A stretch of 6,776 nucleotides of DNA from CAISIP01 sp037968655 (lineage in GTDB: Bacteria; Pseudomonadota; Gammaproteobacteria; Burkholderiales; Burkholderiaceae_C). The translations under genes were made by a program, and so were the position numbers. Positions 1-5,861 of the stretch are shown here, piece after piece (positions within the stretch are counted from its first letter, which is position 1; every line of letters starts with the position of its first letter). The notes below the pieces were generated by a model, which saw nothing but the letters and a program-made list of their open reading frames with translations, was not told the origin of the DNA and ran no database searches. Location of the stretch: contig JBBKVW010000134.1 in assembly GCA_037968655.1 (NCBI GenBank), positions 1 to 6,776 on the forward strand, written 5' to 3'.

Positions 1-2801
1 GTCGCGACTTGCGTCGTGGCCGAGGCACCAGCGGCTTGCGTTGCCGCAGGCGCGTTGGCGACCTGCGTCGCCGTTGGTTCGCCCAGCAGTCCCAGCAGAT
101 TCAACTGCCCCTGCGCGTCAAGCCAGAGCGTGGCGCGCGGACCCTGCAACTGCAGCCGCTCGGCGCTGAACAGCCGATCCTGCAGATTAAAGGCGGCGCC
201 GGTCAGGTCGACCGTGGCCAAATACAACAGTTGCGTATCGGCGCTTGCCGGGTCGCGCAATTGCGCGTCGCCCAGTTGCAGGCGCATGGCGTCGCCACGC
301 AGACGCATTGCTCCCTTTGGCATTTCCAGTTGCACGCTGCCAGCCGTCCAGGATGCGTTGGCAAGCCTGAGCAGGTCCTTGGCATCGGGACCTGGCGCCT
401 GCGCGCGTGCCGCCCCGCGCGTCAGGCCGAGCGCAGTGAGATCCAGCTCGATTCCCTCGATCCGCGCGCCGTAGGCTGCTTCAGCGCCACCGTTTCCCTG
501 ACCGCCGGTGACGGTCTTGAGCTTGAAGCGCGCATCCTGCACGCTGGCGCGCTGCTCACCCTGGCGCGCCTGCAGGCCCGTGACCGTGGCACTGACATCG
601 GACCCCGCTGCCTGTACGCCAGCGCCTGCCATGGTCAGTTTCAGCGTTTCGTTGGCCAGCGACAGGGTCTTGACCTGCAAGGCCTCTGCCGTGCGTTGCA
701 GCGCCAGGTCGCTGGCGCTGCTGCGCAGGCCGGTCAGTGTCAACTCGCTCGCATCGGCCTTCTGGCTGTCCAGCGCGATGCGCGTGCCCTGGATCGATAC
801 ATCCGCCAGCTCGGCCCGTTCAGCGCCGCGCTGCGCCCGCACACCGGTCAATCGCAGGACGGGCGCGTCAACCTGCAATTGGGCGCCGGCACTACCTTGT
901 TGCAGCGAGAGGCTGTTGTTGCCCAGCGCGGCGGTCGCCAGCGCCAGCTCCTGCCCCTCGGTGCGCAGCTGCAAGCCATTCATGCGCGCGCGCAACTTGT
1001 CCAGCGACACCAGGTTCTCGCCGCCGGCGACTTTCAAAGCCAGTTGCGCTGCATCAATGGCGACGTCAGCCAATTGCGCAGACTGCGCCGGTGCGGCTTG
1101 CCCGGCCGCGAGCTTGCTGATCTGCAGCCGCGGTGCGTCGAACTGCAACTGCATTGCCGATGGACCGTCTGCAACTGCGGTGTCCAGCGACAAGCGATTG
1201 CCGTTGATCGATACCAGGCCCAACTGCGCCGATTGACCCGCCTGATTCGCCGAAAGCGACTGCGCCCGCAAGTTCGGCGTATCAAGCGCCAACTGCAAGC
1301 CCTTGTTGCTGCTTTGCAGCGTGATGCCCTGGCTGCTCAGTGTGGACGCGGCCAGGGCCAGGCTATCGTCGCCTTGGCGGGCAGTCGCGCCCTCGGCCAA
1401 CTCGAGCCGGGGCGCGGCAAGCTGCGCCGACATCTGCGCGCCCTGCAGCGTCACCTCGATTGCGCCGGTTTCGAGCCGCGTCGTTGGAACTGCCAGGCTG
1501 CTGCCGCCCTCCTCCAACGCCAAATCGGTGACATTCAGCCGCAGACTAGCGATCTGCAGTCGGCTGTTCTGCTCGGCCAGTTGCATCGACACGCTGCTTT
1601 CCAAATTGGCGCGGCGCAGCGCCACGCTGCGCTGCTGTGACGGATCCTGCACGTCCAGATCGAGGCCGGCCACGCGTACATCGTCGATGCTGATGTTCCA
1701 GGGCTTGCCAGGCGCCGCCGATGCGTGCGCAGGCACTTTGCCCGCTGCAGCGTCCGACGCAGCCGCACTCTTGCCCGACGCCCGCACGATCGCGGCCCAG
1801 TTGCCCTGCCCTTGCGTGTCAAGCTGGGCCTGCACTGCCGCATCGGCCAGGCTCAGGGCCGAGAAATGCACTTCTCGGCTGGCCAGGTCCAGTTCCCCGG
1901 CGCCCAGTTCCAGGCGCTGCAAGCGCAGCAGGGGTGCGCTTGCGTCGGCCGGATGCACCAACAGACCGGCCAGTTGCAACTGCATCTTCTGCGCGCGCCC
2001 CACCAATTGCCCGCTCGAATCCAATGCCAGGTCGAAGTCTGCGCCAAGGCTCAGGTTGCCCTTGGGTGACTGCAAAGCCAACTGGCGCGACAAGGCGCGC
2101 ACCACGGTTGCCACCTGCAAGTCGGTCAGGCGCAATTCACCTTTGGCAAAAATCGGATCAACCCCGATGTTGCCCACCAGCGTCAGCATCTCACCGGCAT
2201 CCGTGCGCGCGCTGAATCGATAGCTGCCGGGCTTGTCCTTTTGGGTGCTCAGCGATTGGAGATCCAGCGCAAAGGGCGCAATGCGCGTCACCAGCGGATG
2301 CTCCAACAGCTGGTCGGACCAGGTGATCTGCCCCTGGGAAACATGGGCCTGCTCCACCAGAACCCGGGGCAAGGCAGCAGCCGGCTCGTCGTTGCCGGCG
2401 CCAGCCGTCAAGTGCTCCAGCAAGGCGCTGAAGTTGTGGCGCCCATCCTTGGCAAGCTCCACGCGCAACCGGGGCGCAGCCAGGCGGACGTCGGCAATCG
2501 TCCAGGTCCGATCCGTGATGCTGCGCCACAGCAGTTCGACCGAAAACTGATCGAAGCCGAACATGGCGCCGCCATCTGCATCGCTCAGCACCAGTTGATC
2601 GACCTCCAGCCGCAGGCGCACCGGGTCAAAGCGCACATCGCCGACACGCATCACATGGCCCATGTCGGCGAACTGCTTTTCCAGTTGCCACTTGAGCAAG
2701 GCCGGCAGCAACAAAAAGCCGCAAAGCATGTAGGCCGAGACAAGGCCCACGACCGTGATCGACGGTATGCTGGTGAGGATTTTTCTCAGACGCTTGAACA
2801 T
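1..2801 (-). CDS. DUF748 / AsmA-like large envelope protein, C-terminus beyond the window
   Basis: The reverse strand is open without a stop from the ATG at 2801 to the left edge (933 codons seen), so the gene is partial at its 3' end. The N-terminus is a short basic stretch (MFKRLRK), one membrane segment at about residues 12-36 containing GFLLLPALL, then the DUF748-type start of the periplasmic part: VRFDPVRLRLEVDQL near residues 56-69 and a KDGRHNFSALLEHL motif further on. The rest is alternating Leu/Ala/Gln/Ser beta-type sequence with almost no Cys or Trp, as expected for AsmA-like repeating beta-groove proteins. These are anchored in the inner membrane, span the periplasm and are linked to lipid transport or outer-membrane homeostasis. 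An in-frame TGA lies at 2829-2831 and there is no other ATG before the membrane segment, so the start is fairly firm, although no clear Shine-Dalgarno precedes it. Family assignment is confident; substrate and role are unknown. Confidence 0.9.
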   Translation of the reverse strand, partial: MFKRLRKILTSIPSITVVGLVSAYMLCGFLLLPALLKWQLEKQFADMGHVMRVGDVRFDPVRLRLEVDQLVLSDADGGAMFGFDQFSVELLWRSITDRTWTIADVRLAAPRLRVELAKDGRHNFSALLEHLTAGAGNDEPAAALPRVLVEQAHVSQGQITWSDQLLEHPLVTRIAPFALDLQSLSTQKDKPGSYRFSARTDAGEMLTLVGNIGVDPIFAKGELRLTDLQVATVVRALSRQLALQSPKGNLSLGADFDLALDSSGQLVGRAQKMQLQLAGLLVHPADASAPLLRLQRLELGAGELDLASREVHFSALSLADAAVQAQLDTQGQGNWAAIVRASGKSAAASDAAAGKVPAHASAAPGKPWNISIDDVRVAGLDLDVQDPSQQRSVALRRANLESSVSMQLAEQNSRLQIASLRLNVTDLALEEGGSSLAVPTTRLETGAIEVTLQGAQMSAQLAAPRLELAEGATARQGDDSLALAASTLSSQGITLQSSNKGLQLALDTPNLRAQSLSANQAGQSAQLGLVSINGNRLSLDTAVADGPSAMQLQFDAPRLQISKLAAGQAAPAQSAQLADVAIDAAQLALKVAGGENLVSLDKLRARMNGLQLRTEGQELALATAALGNNSLSLQQGSAGAQLQVDAPVLRLTGVRAQRGAERAELADVSIQGTRIALDSQKADASELTLTGLRSSASDLALQRTAEALQVKTLSLANETLKLTMAGAGVQAAGSDVSATVTGLQARQGEQRASVQDARFKLKTVTGGQGNGGAEAAYGARIEGIELDLTALGLTRGAARAQAPGPDAKDLLRLANASWTAGSVQLEMPKGAMRLRGDAMRLQLGDAQLRDPASADTQLLYLATVDLTGAAFNLQDRLFSAERLQLQGPRATLWLDAQGQLNLLGLLGEPTATQVANAPAATQAAGASATTQVA
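767..1424 (-). repeat. Internal protein repeats of about 45-48 residues in the DUF748 protein
   Basis: Within about residues 460-680 a unit recurs that opens with a [LVF]xxPxL motif: LAAPRLEL, LDTPNLRA, FDAPRLQI and VDAPVLRL. It continues with an A/Q-rich segment and then ADVxI...LALx (AQLADVAIDAAQLALK, AELADVSIQGTRIALD, AQLGLVSINGNRLSLD). The openings are spaced 45, 48 and 90 residues apart; the last gap probably holds one diverged copy. This fits a beta-strand rod or groove built by unit duplication. The repeats are seen at protein level and were aligned by eye. Confidence 0.6.
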
Positions 2802-3209
2802 GGTTTGGGGTTTGGGACCAGCCGGCAGTCAGGTCAGCCGCCAGTGCCTTGCGCATGCGCCGCGTCTGGCCGGTGCAGCATGGTTGCAGCACCATCATAT
2901 TATTCTGTCGGAACCTGATCCCGCACAGGGAGACTACTGGCAGAGTTATTGAACTGCAAGCGCATGTACGACGATGCTGCCGGCCTTGTGTCGGCTTTGG
3001 ACAAAATCAGGTCGTAAGTCGCTCAGTGGTCGCTCAGTGCGGCGCGGGTACGGGCAAGGCCCCCAAGCAGTGCGCATGCAGGCAATGCACACAGCCGCGC
3101 ATCGGCCCGTGCAACTTCCGCATGCTTGCCGGCTGTTGGGTTGGCTGCAGGAAGATGCCAGGCCGCACCGCTTCGCTGCTACTTGTGGCTCGTCAATGAA
3201 ACCAGGTAG
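2802..3209. other. Intergenic region of about 408 bp, no gene recognised
   Basis: Both strands were read and no reading frame here looks like a protein. On the minus strand it separates the broken small membrane gene from the DUF748 gene and must hold the latter's leader or promoter if that gene is transcribed alone. An A/T-rich patch at 2894-2904 gives a -10-like TAATAT on the minus strand, but no acceptable -35 lies 16-18 bp upstream, so no promoter is claimed. The only clear structure is an 11-bp tandem repeat at 3018-3039. The 20 bp before the DUF748 ATG are C/A-rich (CCCAAACCCCAAACC), with no Shine-Dalgarno. Confidence 0.5.
3018..3039. repeat. Perfect 11-bp tandem direct repeat (2 copies)
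   Basis: The unit gtcgctcagtg occurs twice with no spacer, at 3018-3028 and 3029-3039. On the minus strand it reads CACTGAGCGAC twice. Period 11 bp is close to one helical turn, which would place two identical sites on the same face of the DNA. It lies about 220 bp upstream of the DUF748 start. It could be a pair of regulator sites or a chance slippage duplication; nothing in the sequence decides between them. Confidence 0.6.
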
Positions 3210-3436
3210 CTAGTAGCGTTGGGCACGCAGCTTGCGCGAAACGAAGATCGCAATGGCCCCAGCCGTGACCATGATTAGTCCGGTGATGGCCCACGCTCGC
3301 GAAGCCCCCTGAATGGGCTCGCAATTGGCGAAACAAAGGATGGGCCGGATGTGTGCACGATCCCCAGTCCCTGAAGCAGCCACAGGCCGCCAGGCAGTAC
3401 GCTGATCACGCCGACTACCAGGGCAATCTTGGTCAT
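3210..3436 (-). pseudogene. Small two-helix inner-membrane protein, frameshifted
   Basis: The ATG at 3436 follows a GGAG Shine-Dalgarno (3446-3449, 9-nt spacing). It encodes 28 residues with one hydrophobic helix (MTKIALVVGVISV, then LWLLQGLGIVH). Read straight on, the frame turns polar (TSGPSFVSPIAS) and stops at 3275-3277 after 53 residues. Removing two bases of the CACAC tract near 3351-3354, or adding one, restores a fluent continuation: IRPILCFANCEPIQG, then AWAITGLIMV with a second helix and a basic end (SRKLRAQRY), stopping at TAG 3210-3212. The repaired protein is 74 residues with two membrane helices and a Cys-x3-Cys loop (CFANC) between them. It resembles small hypothetical membrane proteins of Burkholderiales; the function is unknown. 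It may be a true pseudogene, a phase-variable dinucleotide tract or a sequencing error. It lies 150 bp downstream of the HPF-like gene on the same strand. Confidence 0.7.
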
Positions 3437-3532
3437 GTTGTTTCGCTCCAGAACGTCACTTTGAGACACTGAAAAACCAATCGACATCTTGCTGGCCACT
3501 TGCTTCTGCGCTGACGCGCGATTGAGCCTGTC

Positions 3533-3555
3533 GCGACGGCCGGCAACGCCGTCGC
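3533..3555 (-). terminator. GC-rich hairpin just after the HPF-like gene, possible terminator
   Basis: Perfect 8-bp arms gcgacggc (3533-3540) and gccgtcgc (3548-3555) enclose a 7-base loop. The hairpin starts 32 bp downstream of the HPF-like stop (3587) and lies about 100 bp before the next gene. No T-run follows on either strand, so it is not a classical Rho-independent terminator. It could be a 3'-end stabiliser or a Rho-dependent pause element. Confidence 0.35.
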
Positions 3556-3586
3556 TCATCCCCAACGCCAGTACGCCAATCGACCA

Positions 3587-3952
3587 TCAGGATTGGACGG
3601 CTTCGTCACCACCAAAGGGCAATTGGGCGTTGCCGGTCCTGCGGTCGAGCGCACGTCCCAGCATGTTGTCAAGCAGATGCGTCAGCTTGTCCACGGCCCC
3701 GCGCACGGCCTGGTCCTGGCTTGCTGCATGCTCGGTCACGGCCACCGGTTGGCGCCCTTGCAGGCGGGCCTCCAGCAGGCAGCGCTGGTCGAGCGGCCCG
3801 GTCTTGGCACTGTTCTCGTCGCTCAGGTGCACTTCCACCCGGGTGATGTGTTCGCTGAACCGGGCCAGCGCATGCTCGACGATGCGGCTCACGCCGTCGA
3901 CCCGGGCCGCATGGCCGGCAATGCTGGAATCGGTATTGACTTGAATCTTCAT
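3587..3952 (-). CDS. HPF/RaiA family ribosome-associated protein (ribosome hibernation type)
   Basis: This 121-residue protein begins MKIQVNTDSSIAGH. The next part has the beta-alpha-beta pattern of the HPF/RaiA (sigma-54 modulation) fold: a helix at about residues 16-33 (VDGVSRIVEHALARF), then ITRVEVHLSDEN (37-48), RCLLEARLQGRQPVAV (57-72) and a second helix VRGAVDKLTHLLDNMLGR (83-100). The length fits the short type without the C-terminal dimerisation domain of long HPF. Members bind the 30S subunit near the mRNA/tRNA sites and inactivate or protect ribosomes in stationary phase; direct ribosome binding by this protein is inferred. A TTG 24 bases upstream (3976) would add MAKRKHIN, but the ATG at 3952 matches the usual family start and has GAAAG about 9 bases before it. 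It lies on the same strand, 95 bp downstream of the CX10C protein gene, so co-transcription is possible. Confidence 0.88.
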   Translation of the reverse strand: MKIQVNTDSSIAGHAARVDGVSRIVEHALARFSEHITRVEVHLSDENSAKTGPLDQRCLLEARLQGRQPVAVTEHAASQDQAVRGAVDKLTHLLDNMLGRALDRRTGNAQLPFGGDEAVQS

Positions 3953-3989
3953 GTTGATGTGCTTTCGTTTCGCCAATGGCGCGTGGAGA

Positions 3990-4004
3990 CCGGCAACTTG
4001 CCGG
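3990..4004. repeat. 15-bp perfect palindrome upstream of the HPF-like gene
   Basis: The sequence ccggcaa-c-ttgccgg is a perfect inverted repeat with 7-bp arms and a single central base. It is centred about 45 bp upstream of the HPF-like ATG, within the 95-bp gap after the CX10C protein gene. The one-base centre is too small for a good RNA loop unless inner pairs open, so an operator for a dimeric regulator is the more natural reading. No convincing promoter elements surround it. Confidence 0.4.
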
Positions 4005-4047
4005 CGCCTGGTGTGACCGGATCGCTATGCCGGCAAACTGGCCTGGA

Positions 4048-4593
4048 TCAGGTCCTGCCGAGCCTGGTTTTGGCCAATGCGATGCAGTTGCTCCTGGTTT
4101 CGCCCGCCAGTGCATCGCATTTTTCAACGGTAACAGAGTCGTCCGCGGCGCGCCTTTCCATTGCCGCAGCCGGATCGATATCGACTACTTTCTGCTTCGC
4201 CTTCACCGCGGCCAGTTCCCTGGTCTCGATCGCCTTGGCCTGCGTCACACAGAGGTCCCTGGTATTGCCAGCCTGGGCATGGCACTTTTGCCAGGCCACC
4301 GAATAGGCTGCCTCGGCCCTGGCTTTGAGTACCCGGTTCGCGTCGGCAGGCTTGTCGGACGAACCGTACTTGAGTTCGGCCCGGGCGATTTCCTTCTTTG
4401 CATTGGCCTGGGCGAGACATACGTCCCTGGCGTTGCCGGCGTGCACCGCGCAGGCATGCACATCGGCCTCGAGTTCGGCGCTGATGCGCGCCTTGCCGGC
4501 CATGTAGGCAGCCTGGGATTGGGCCTGCACGGCACAGCTCGCGAGAGCGACCGCGAGTACCGCTGCCACCCGGAGCCGGCTGCGCAGGCTCAA
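4048..4593 (-). CDS. Small exported protein with three CX10C (CxxxAGxxRxxC) repeats
   Basis: This 181-residue protein has a clear N-terminal signal: basic MSLRSRLR, a hydrophobic stretch (VAAVLAVALA), then a likely cut after AVQA (residue 24). LASC at 17-20 also matches a lipobox, so lipoprotein processing at Cys20 is the alternative. The mature part is Ala/Lys-rich, helical and charged, with three matching motifs: CAVHAGNARDVC (48-59), CHAQAGNTRDLC (104-115) and CDALAGETRSNC (159-170), each followed by an A/K-rich helix. The pairs probably form disulfides in the periplasm. The start is TTG at 4593: it overlaps the TGA of the upstream gene, has GAGGG at 4602-4606 (8-base spacing), and an in-frame TGA lies shortly upstream with no ATG or GTG between. 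Similar proteins of unknown function are familiar in Burkholderiales. Coupled translation with the glycine-zipper gene is likely. Confidence 0.85.
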   Translation of the reverse strand: MSLRSRLRVAAVLAVALASCAVQAQSQAAYMAGKARISAELEADVHACAVHAGNARDVCLAQANAKKEIARAELKYGSSDKPADANRVLKARAEAAYSVAWQKCHAQAGNTRDLCVTQAKAIETRELAAVKAKQKVVDIDPAAAMERRAADDSVTVEKCDALAGETRSNCIALAKTRLGRT

Positions 4594-5111
4594 GGCATCG
4601 ACCCTCGTGGATTGAAAAACTCAAGCGGGGTTGTTCCGCCGCTCCGATGCCACGCATCGCGTGTCGCGTCGCGCGCTCTGGCCCAGTCCAGATTCGATCG
4701 GCCGCGTTCGCTTTCCCAGTCACGCGACAGCGCGTCTTCGATCTCCTCGAAACGGCTGCCGGGATAGCGGACGTACGCAACCAGTCCGTAACGGTAGGCG
4801 GGGCCATAGTCGTCATATCCAACACCCGGCTTTACATACGGTCGACTGACATGGTGCTCGCGCCAGTAGCTGTCTTCTTGTGTCGGGTCGATCGATTCGG
4901 CGATGCTTTTTCCTGCCAGTCCGCCCACGATGGCGCCCAGGCTTGCGCCCACCAGGGTCCCCAGCGGTCCGGCTGCGGTGCCGGTCAGCGCGCCGGCAGC
5001 GGCGCCGCCCGCAATGGCGCCGACGCCGGTACCGACCGGATGGGCGCCCGGCGTTCCGGTGATCGGGTCCAGGTTGTCCTGCGTTGTGTAGTTGGGGTAG
5101 CTGCTGGCCAT
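4590..5111 (-). CDS. Glycine-zipper domain protein with YDDYGPAYRYG tail
   Basis: This 173-residue protein has no signal peptide. It opens with a polar segment (to about 24), followed by a glycine-zipper region at 25-69 (HPVGTGVGAIAGG, then LGAIVGGLAGKSIAESIDP), which can form a membrane-inserting or oligomerising helical hairpin. The tail carries DSYWREH (80-86), RPYVKPGVGYDDYGPAYRYG (90-109), RYPGSRFEEIEDALSRDW and a W-rich end DWARARDATRDAWHR (142-156). This architecture is common in Burkholderiales hypothetical proteins, often found near stress genes; the biochemical role is unknown. The ATG at 5111 has a strong AGGAG (5118-5122, 6-base spacing). It is the first gene of the minus-strand set, directly downstream of a 17-bp leader hairpin and a plausible promoter. 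Its last bases overlap the next gene's TTG start. Confidence 0.88.
   Translation of the reverse strand: MASSYPNYTTQDNLDPITGTPGAHPVGTGVGAIAGGAAAGALTGTAAGPLGTLVGASLGAIVGGLAGKSIAESIDPTQEDSYWREHHVSRPYVKPGVGYDDYGPAYRYGLVAYVRYPGSRFEEIEDALSRDWESERGRSNLDWARARDATRDAWHRSGGTTPLEFFNPRGSMP
4602..4606 (-). promoter_or_regulatory. Shine-Dalgarno deciding the TTG start of the CX10C protein
   Basis: GAGGG on the minus strand lies 8 bases before the TTG at 4593-4591, inside the 3' end of the glycine-zipper gene. It supports initiation at a rare TTG codon that shares bases with the upstream TGA stop (TTGA). Confidence 0.65.
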
Positions 5112-5117
5112 CGGGTA

Positions 5118-5122
5118 CTCCT
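5118..5122 (-). promoter_or_regulatory. Strong ribosome binding site of the glycine-zipper gene
   Basis: AGGAG on the minus strand, 6 bases before the ATG at 5111. It is the best Shine-Dalgarno in the window and begins only 6 bases after the end of the leader hairpin (5129-5165), so hairpin folding could influence ribosome access. Confidence 0.75.
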
Positions 5123-5128
5123 GGTGCG

Positions 5129-5165
5129 GTTGGTATCAGGCGCCGGGACGGCACCTGATACCAAC
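5129..5165 (-). promoter_or_regulatory. 37-nt near-perfect hairpin in the 5' leader of the glycine-zipper gene
   Basis: Perfect 12-bp arms GTTGGTATCAGG (5129-5140) and CCTGATACCAAC (5154-5165) enclose 13 bases. In the minus-strand transcript these 13 add a U-G wobble and four more pairs (GCCG/CGGC), leaving a UCC triloop and giving a continuous 17-bp stem. In a plus-strand transcript the wobble position would be a C-A mismatch, so pairing is better on the minus-strand RNA, the one expected to contain it. It ends 17 bases before the ATG and 6 before the AGGAG. It could stabilise the mRNA, bind a protein or control translation; as DNA, a 12-12 inverted repeat could also be an operator. There is no U-run, so a terminator is unlikely. 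Confidence 0.7.
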
Positions 5166-5451
5166 GGTACGCGGTGGCAACCAACAGCGCCATTACCAAA
5201 CCGCTCGACTGGCGTGTCACATTGCGCCGGGGGCGTGTCGGAAATGGCCTACGCGCGACGAACGACACAAGCAGCGGCAACGACGATGCGTAGGAATCAT
5301 CCGACCTGCAAGCGGCCATTTGTCCGCTGTGCTGGCGACCATGTTCGGGCCACACTCGCGCCATGCTGTCACGCTTGCCCACAACCGGCCCTGCCGATCG
5401 CCCTGTCTGGAATATGTCCGCAAGGTCCCCACCGCCGCGCAGTCCACAACC
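5166..5451. other. Divergent intergenic region between the minus-strand set and the response regulator
   Basis: The starts at 5111 (minus) and 5452 (plus) face away from each other. The left part holds the leader hairpin (ending at 5165) and a sigma70-like promoter for the minus strand. From about 5221 to 5451 no protein-like frame was recognised on either strand. No convincing plus-strand promoter was found for the response regulator; the region is GC-rich and an alternative sigma factor could be used. Confidence 0.45.
5192..5220 (-). promoter_or_regulatory. Plausible sigma70 promoter for the minus-strand genes
   Basis: On the minus strand GTGACA (5215-5220, five of six match TTGACA) and GGTAAT (5192-5197, four of six match TATAAT) are separated by exactly 17 bp. 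Transcription would begin near 5185, about 74 bases before the glycine-zipper ATG, placing the 37-nt hairpin wholly inside the leader. It was found by eye only. Confidence 0.45.
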
Positions 5452-5841
5452 ATGTTGACACTCAGCGTCTATCTCATTGGCGATTGTCCGCAGATGAACG
5501 CGCGCCTGGCGGCCCAGCTGGAAGCGAGGGCGGTCGTCAAAGTCGTTGCAACAGCGCAGGACGAACCCGACGCCGTGCAATGGCTTGCGCGCCAGGACAA
5601 CGACGCCGACCTGGTGATTGTCGACCTCTTCCTCAAGGCCGGTTCCGGCCTCGGCGTGCTCAGACGCGCGCGGGAGGCGTCGCACCGGCGCCATTTCGTG
5701 GTGCTGAGCAATTTCGCCGGCGACGACCTGCGGCGCACCAGCATGGCGCTGGGCGCCTCGCAGGTGTTCGACAAAACAACTGAAATCGATTTGCTGCTGG
5801 CGTATTGCGAGAACTTCGCCGCCGGCATCACCTTGCACTGA
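5452..5841 (+). CDS. Single-domain response regulator (receiver only, CheY-like)
   Basis: This 129-residue protein consists of one receiver domain with no output domain. Strand 1 is LSVYLIGD, the phosphoacceptor is Asp58 in LVIVDLFLKAGSG, Ser86 in HFVVLSNFAG occupies the Thr/Ser switch position, and Lys108 in QVFDKTTE is the conserved lysine. The usual acidic pair after strand 1 is reduced to a single Asp11 (GDCPQ), so metal binding may be weaker than in canonical receivers. Such stand-alone receivers pass phosphate or bind partners in signalling chains; no histidine kinase is in the window. The same frame is open upstream with ATGs at 5320 and 5341, but that extension is Arg/Pro-rich and unlike a receiver, so the ATG at 5452 right before strand 1 is preferred even though no clear Shine-Dalgarno precedes it. 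It is followed after 20 bp by the DUF883-like gene, probably in one operon. Confidence 0.85.
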   Translation: MLTLSVYLIGDCPQMNARLAAQLEARAVVKVVATAQDEPDAVQWLARQDNDADLVIVDLFLKAGSGLGVLRRAREASHRRHFVVLSNFAGDDLRRTSMALGASQVFDKTTEIDLLLAYCENFAAGITLH

Positions 5842-5861
5842 TAACTACCAGAAAGCGATCC

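Noticed and set aside
9..1640. A 543-codon plus-strand open frame opposite the DUF748 gene
   Set aside because: It is codon-for-codon antisense to the Leu/Ala/Gln-rich DUF748 frame, so CAG/CTG and CGC/GCG codons leave few stops. The product is low-complexity Gln/Arg/Leu with no domain-like pattern.
2897..2902. -10-like TAATAT on the minus strand before the DUF748 gene
   Set aside because: No acceptable -35 sequence was found 16-18 bp upstream, so it was not called as a promoter.
3437..3565. An N-terminal extension of the small membrane protein to an ATG at 3565
   Set aside because: The added 43 residues are polar and Arg/Ser-rich and cover the hairpin after the HPF-like gene. The ATG at 3436 has a good GGAG and begins directly at the membrane helix.
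3593..4306. A 237-codon plus-strand frame opposite the HPF-like and CX10C genes
   Set aside because: It is antisense to two well-supported genes and shows no family features.
5210..5226. Sigma54-like TGGC...TTGC motif on the plus strand
   Set aside because: The GG to GC spacing is 11 bases, while sigma54 promoters need 10. It also lies over 220 bp from the response regulator start.
4647..5783. A 378-codon plus-strand frame
   Set aside because: It runs antisense through the glycine-zipper gene and then in another frame across the response regulator. The product is Arg/Ala/Gly-rich without recognisable motifs.
4813..5838. A 341-codon minus-strand frame
   Set aside because: It is antisense to the response regulator and overlaps the glycine-zipper gene in another frame. 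The short hydrophobic part near 5170-5200 (VMALLVATAYRW) sits on the hairpin and promoter region and is not protein-like beyond it.
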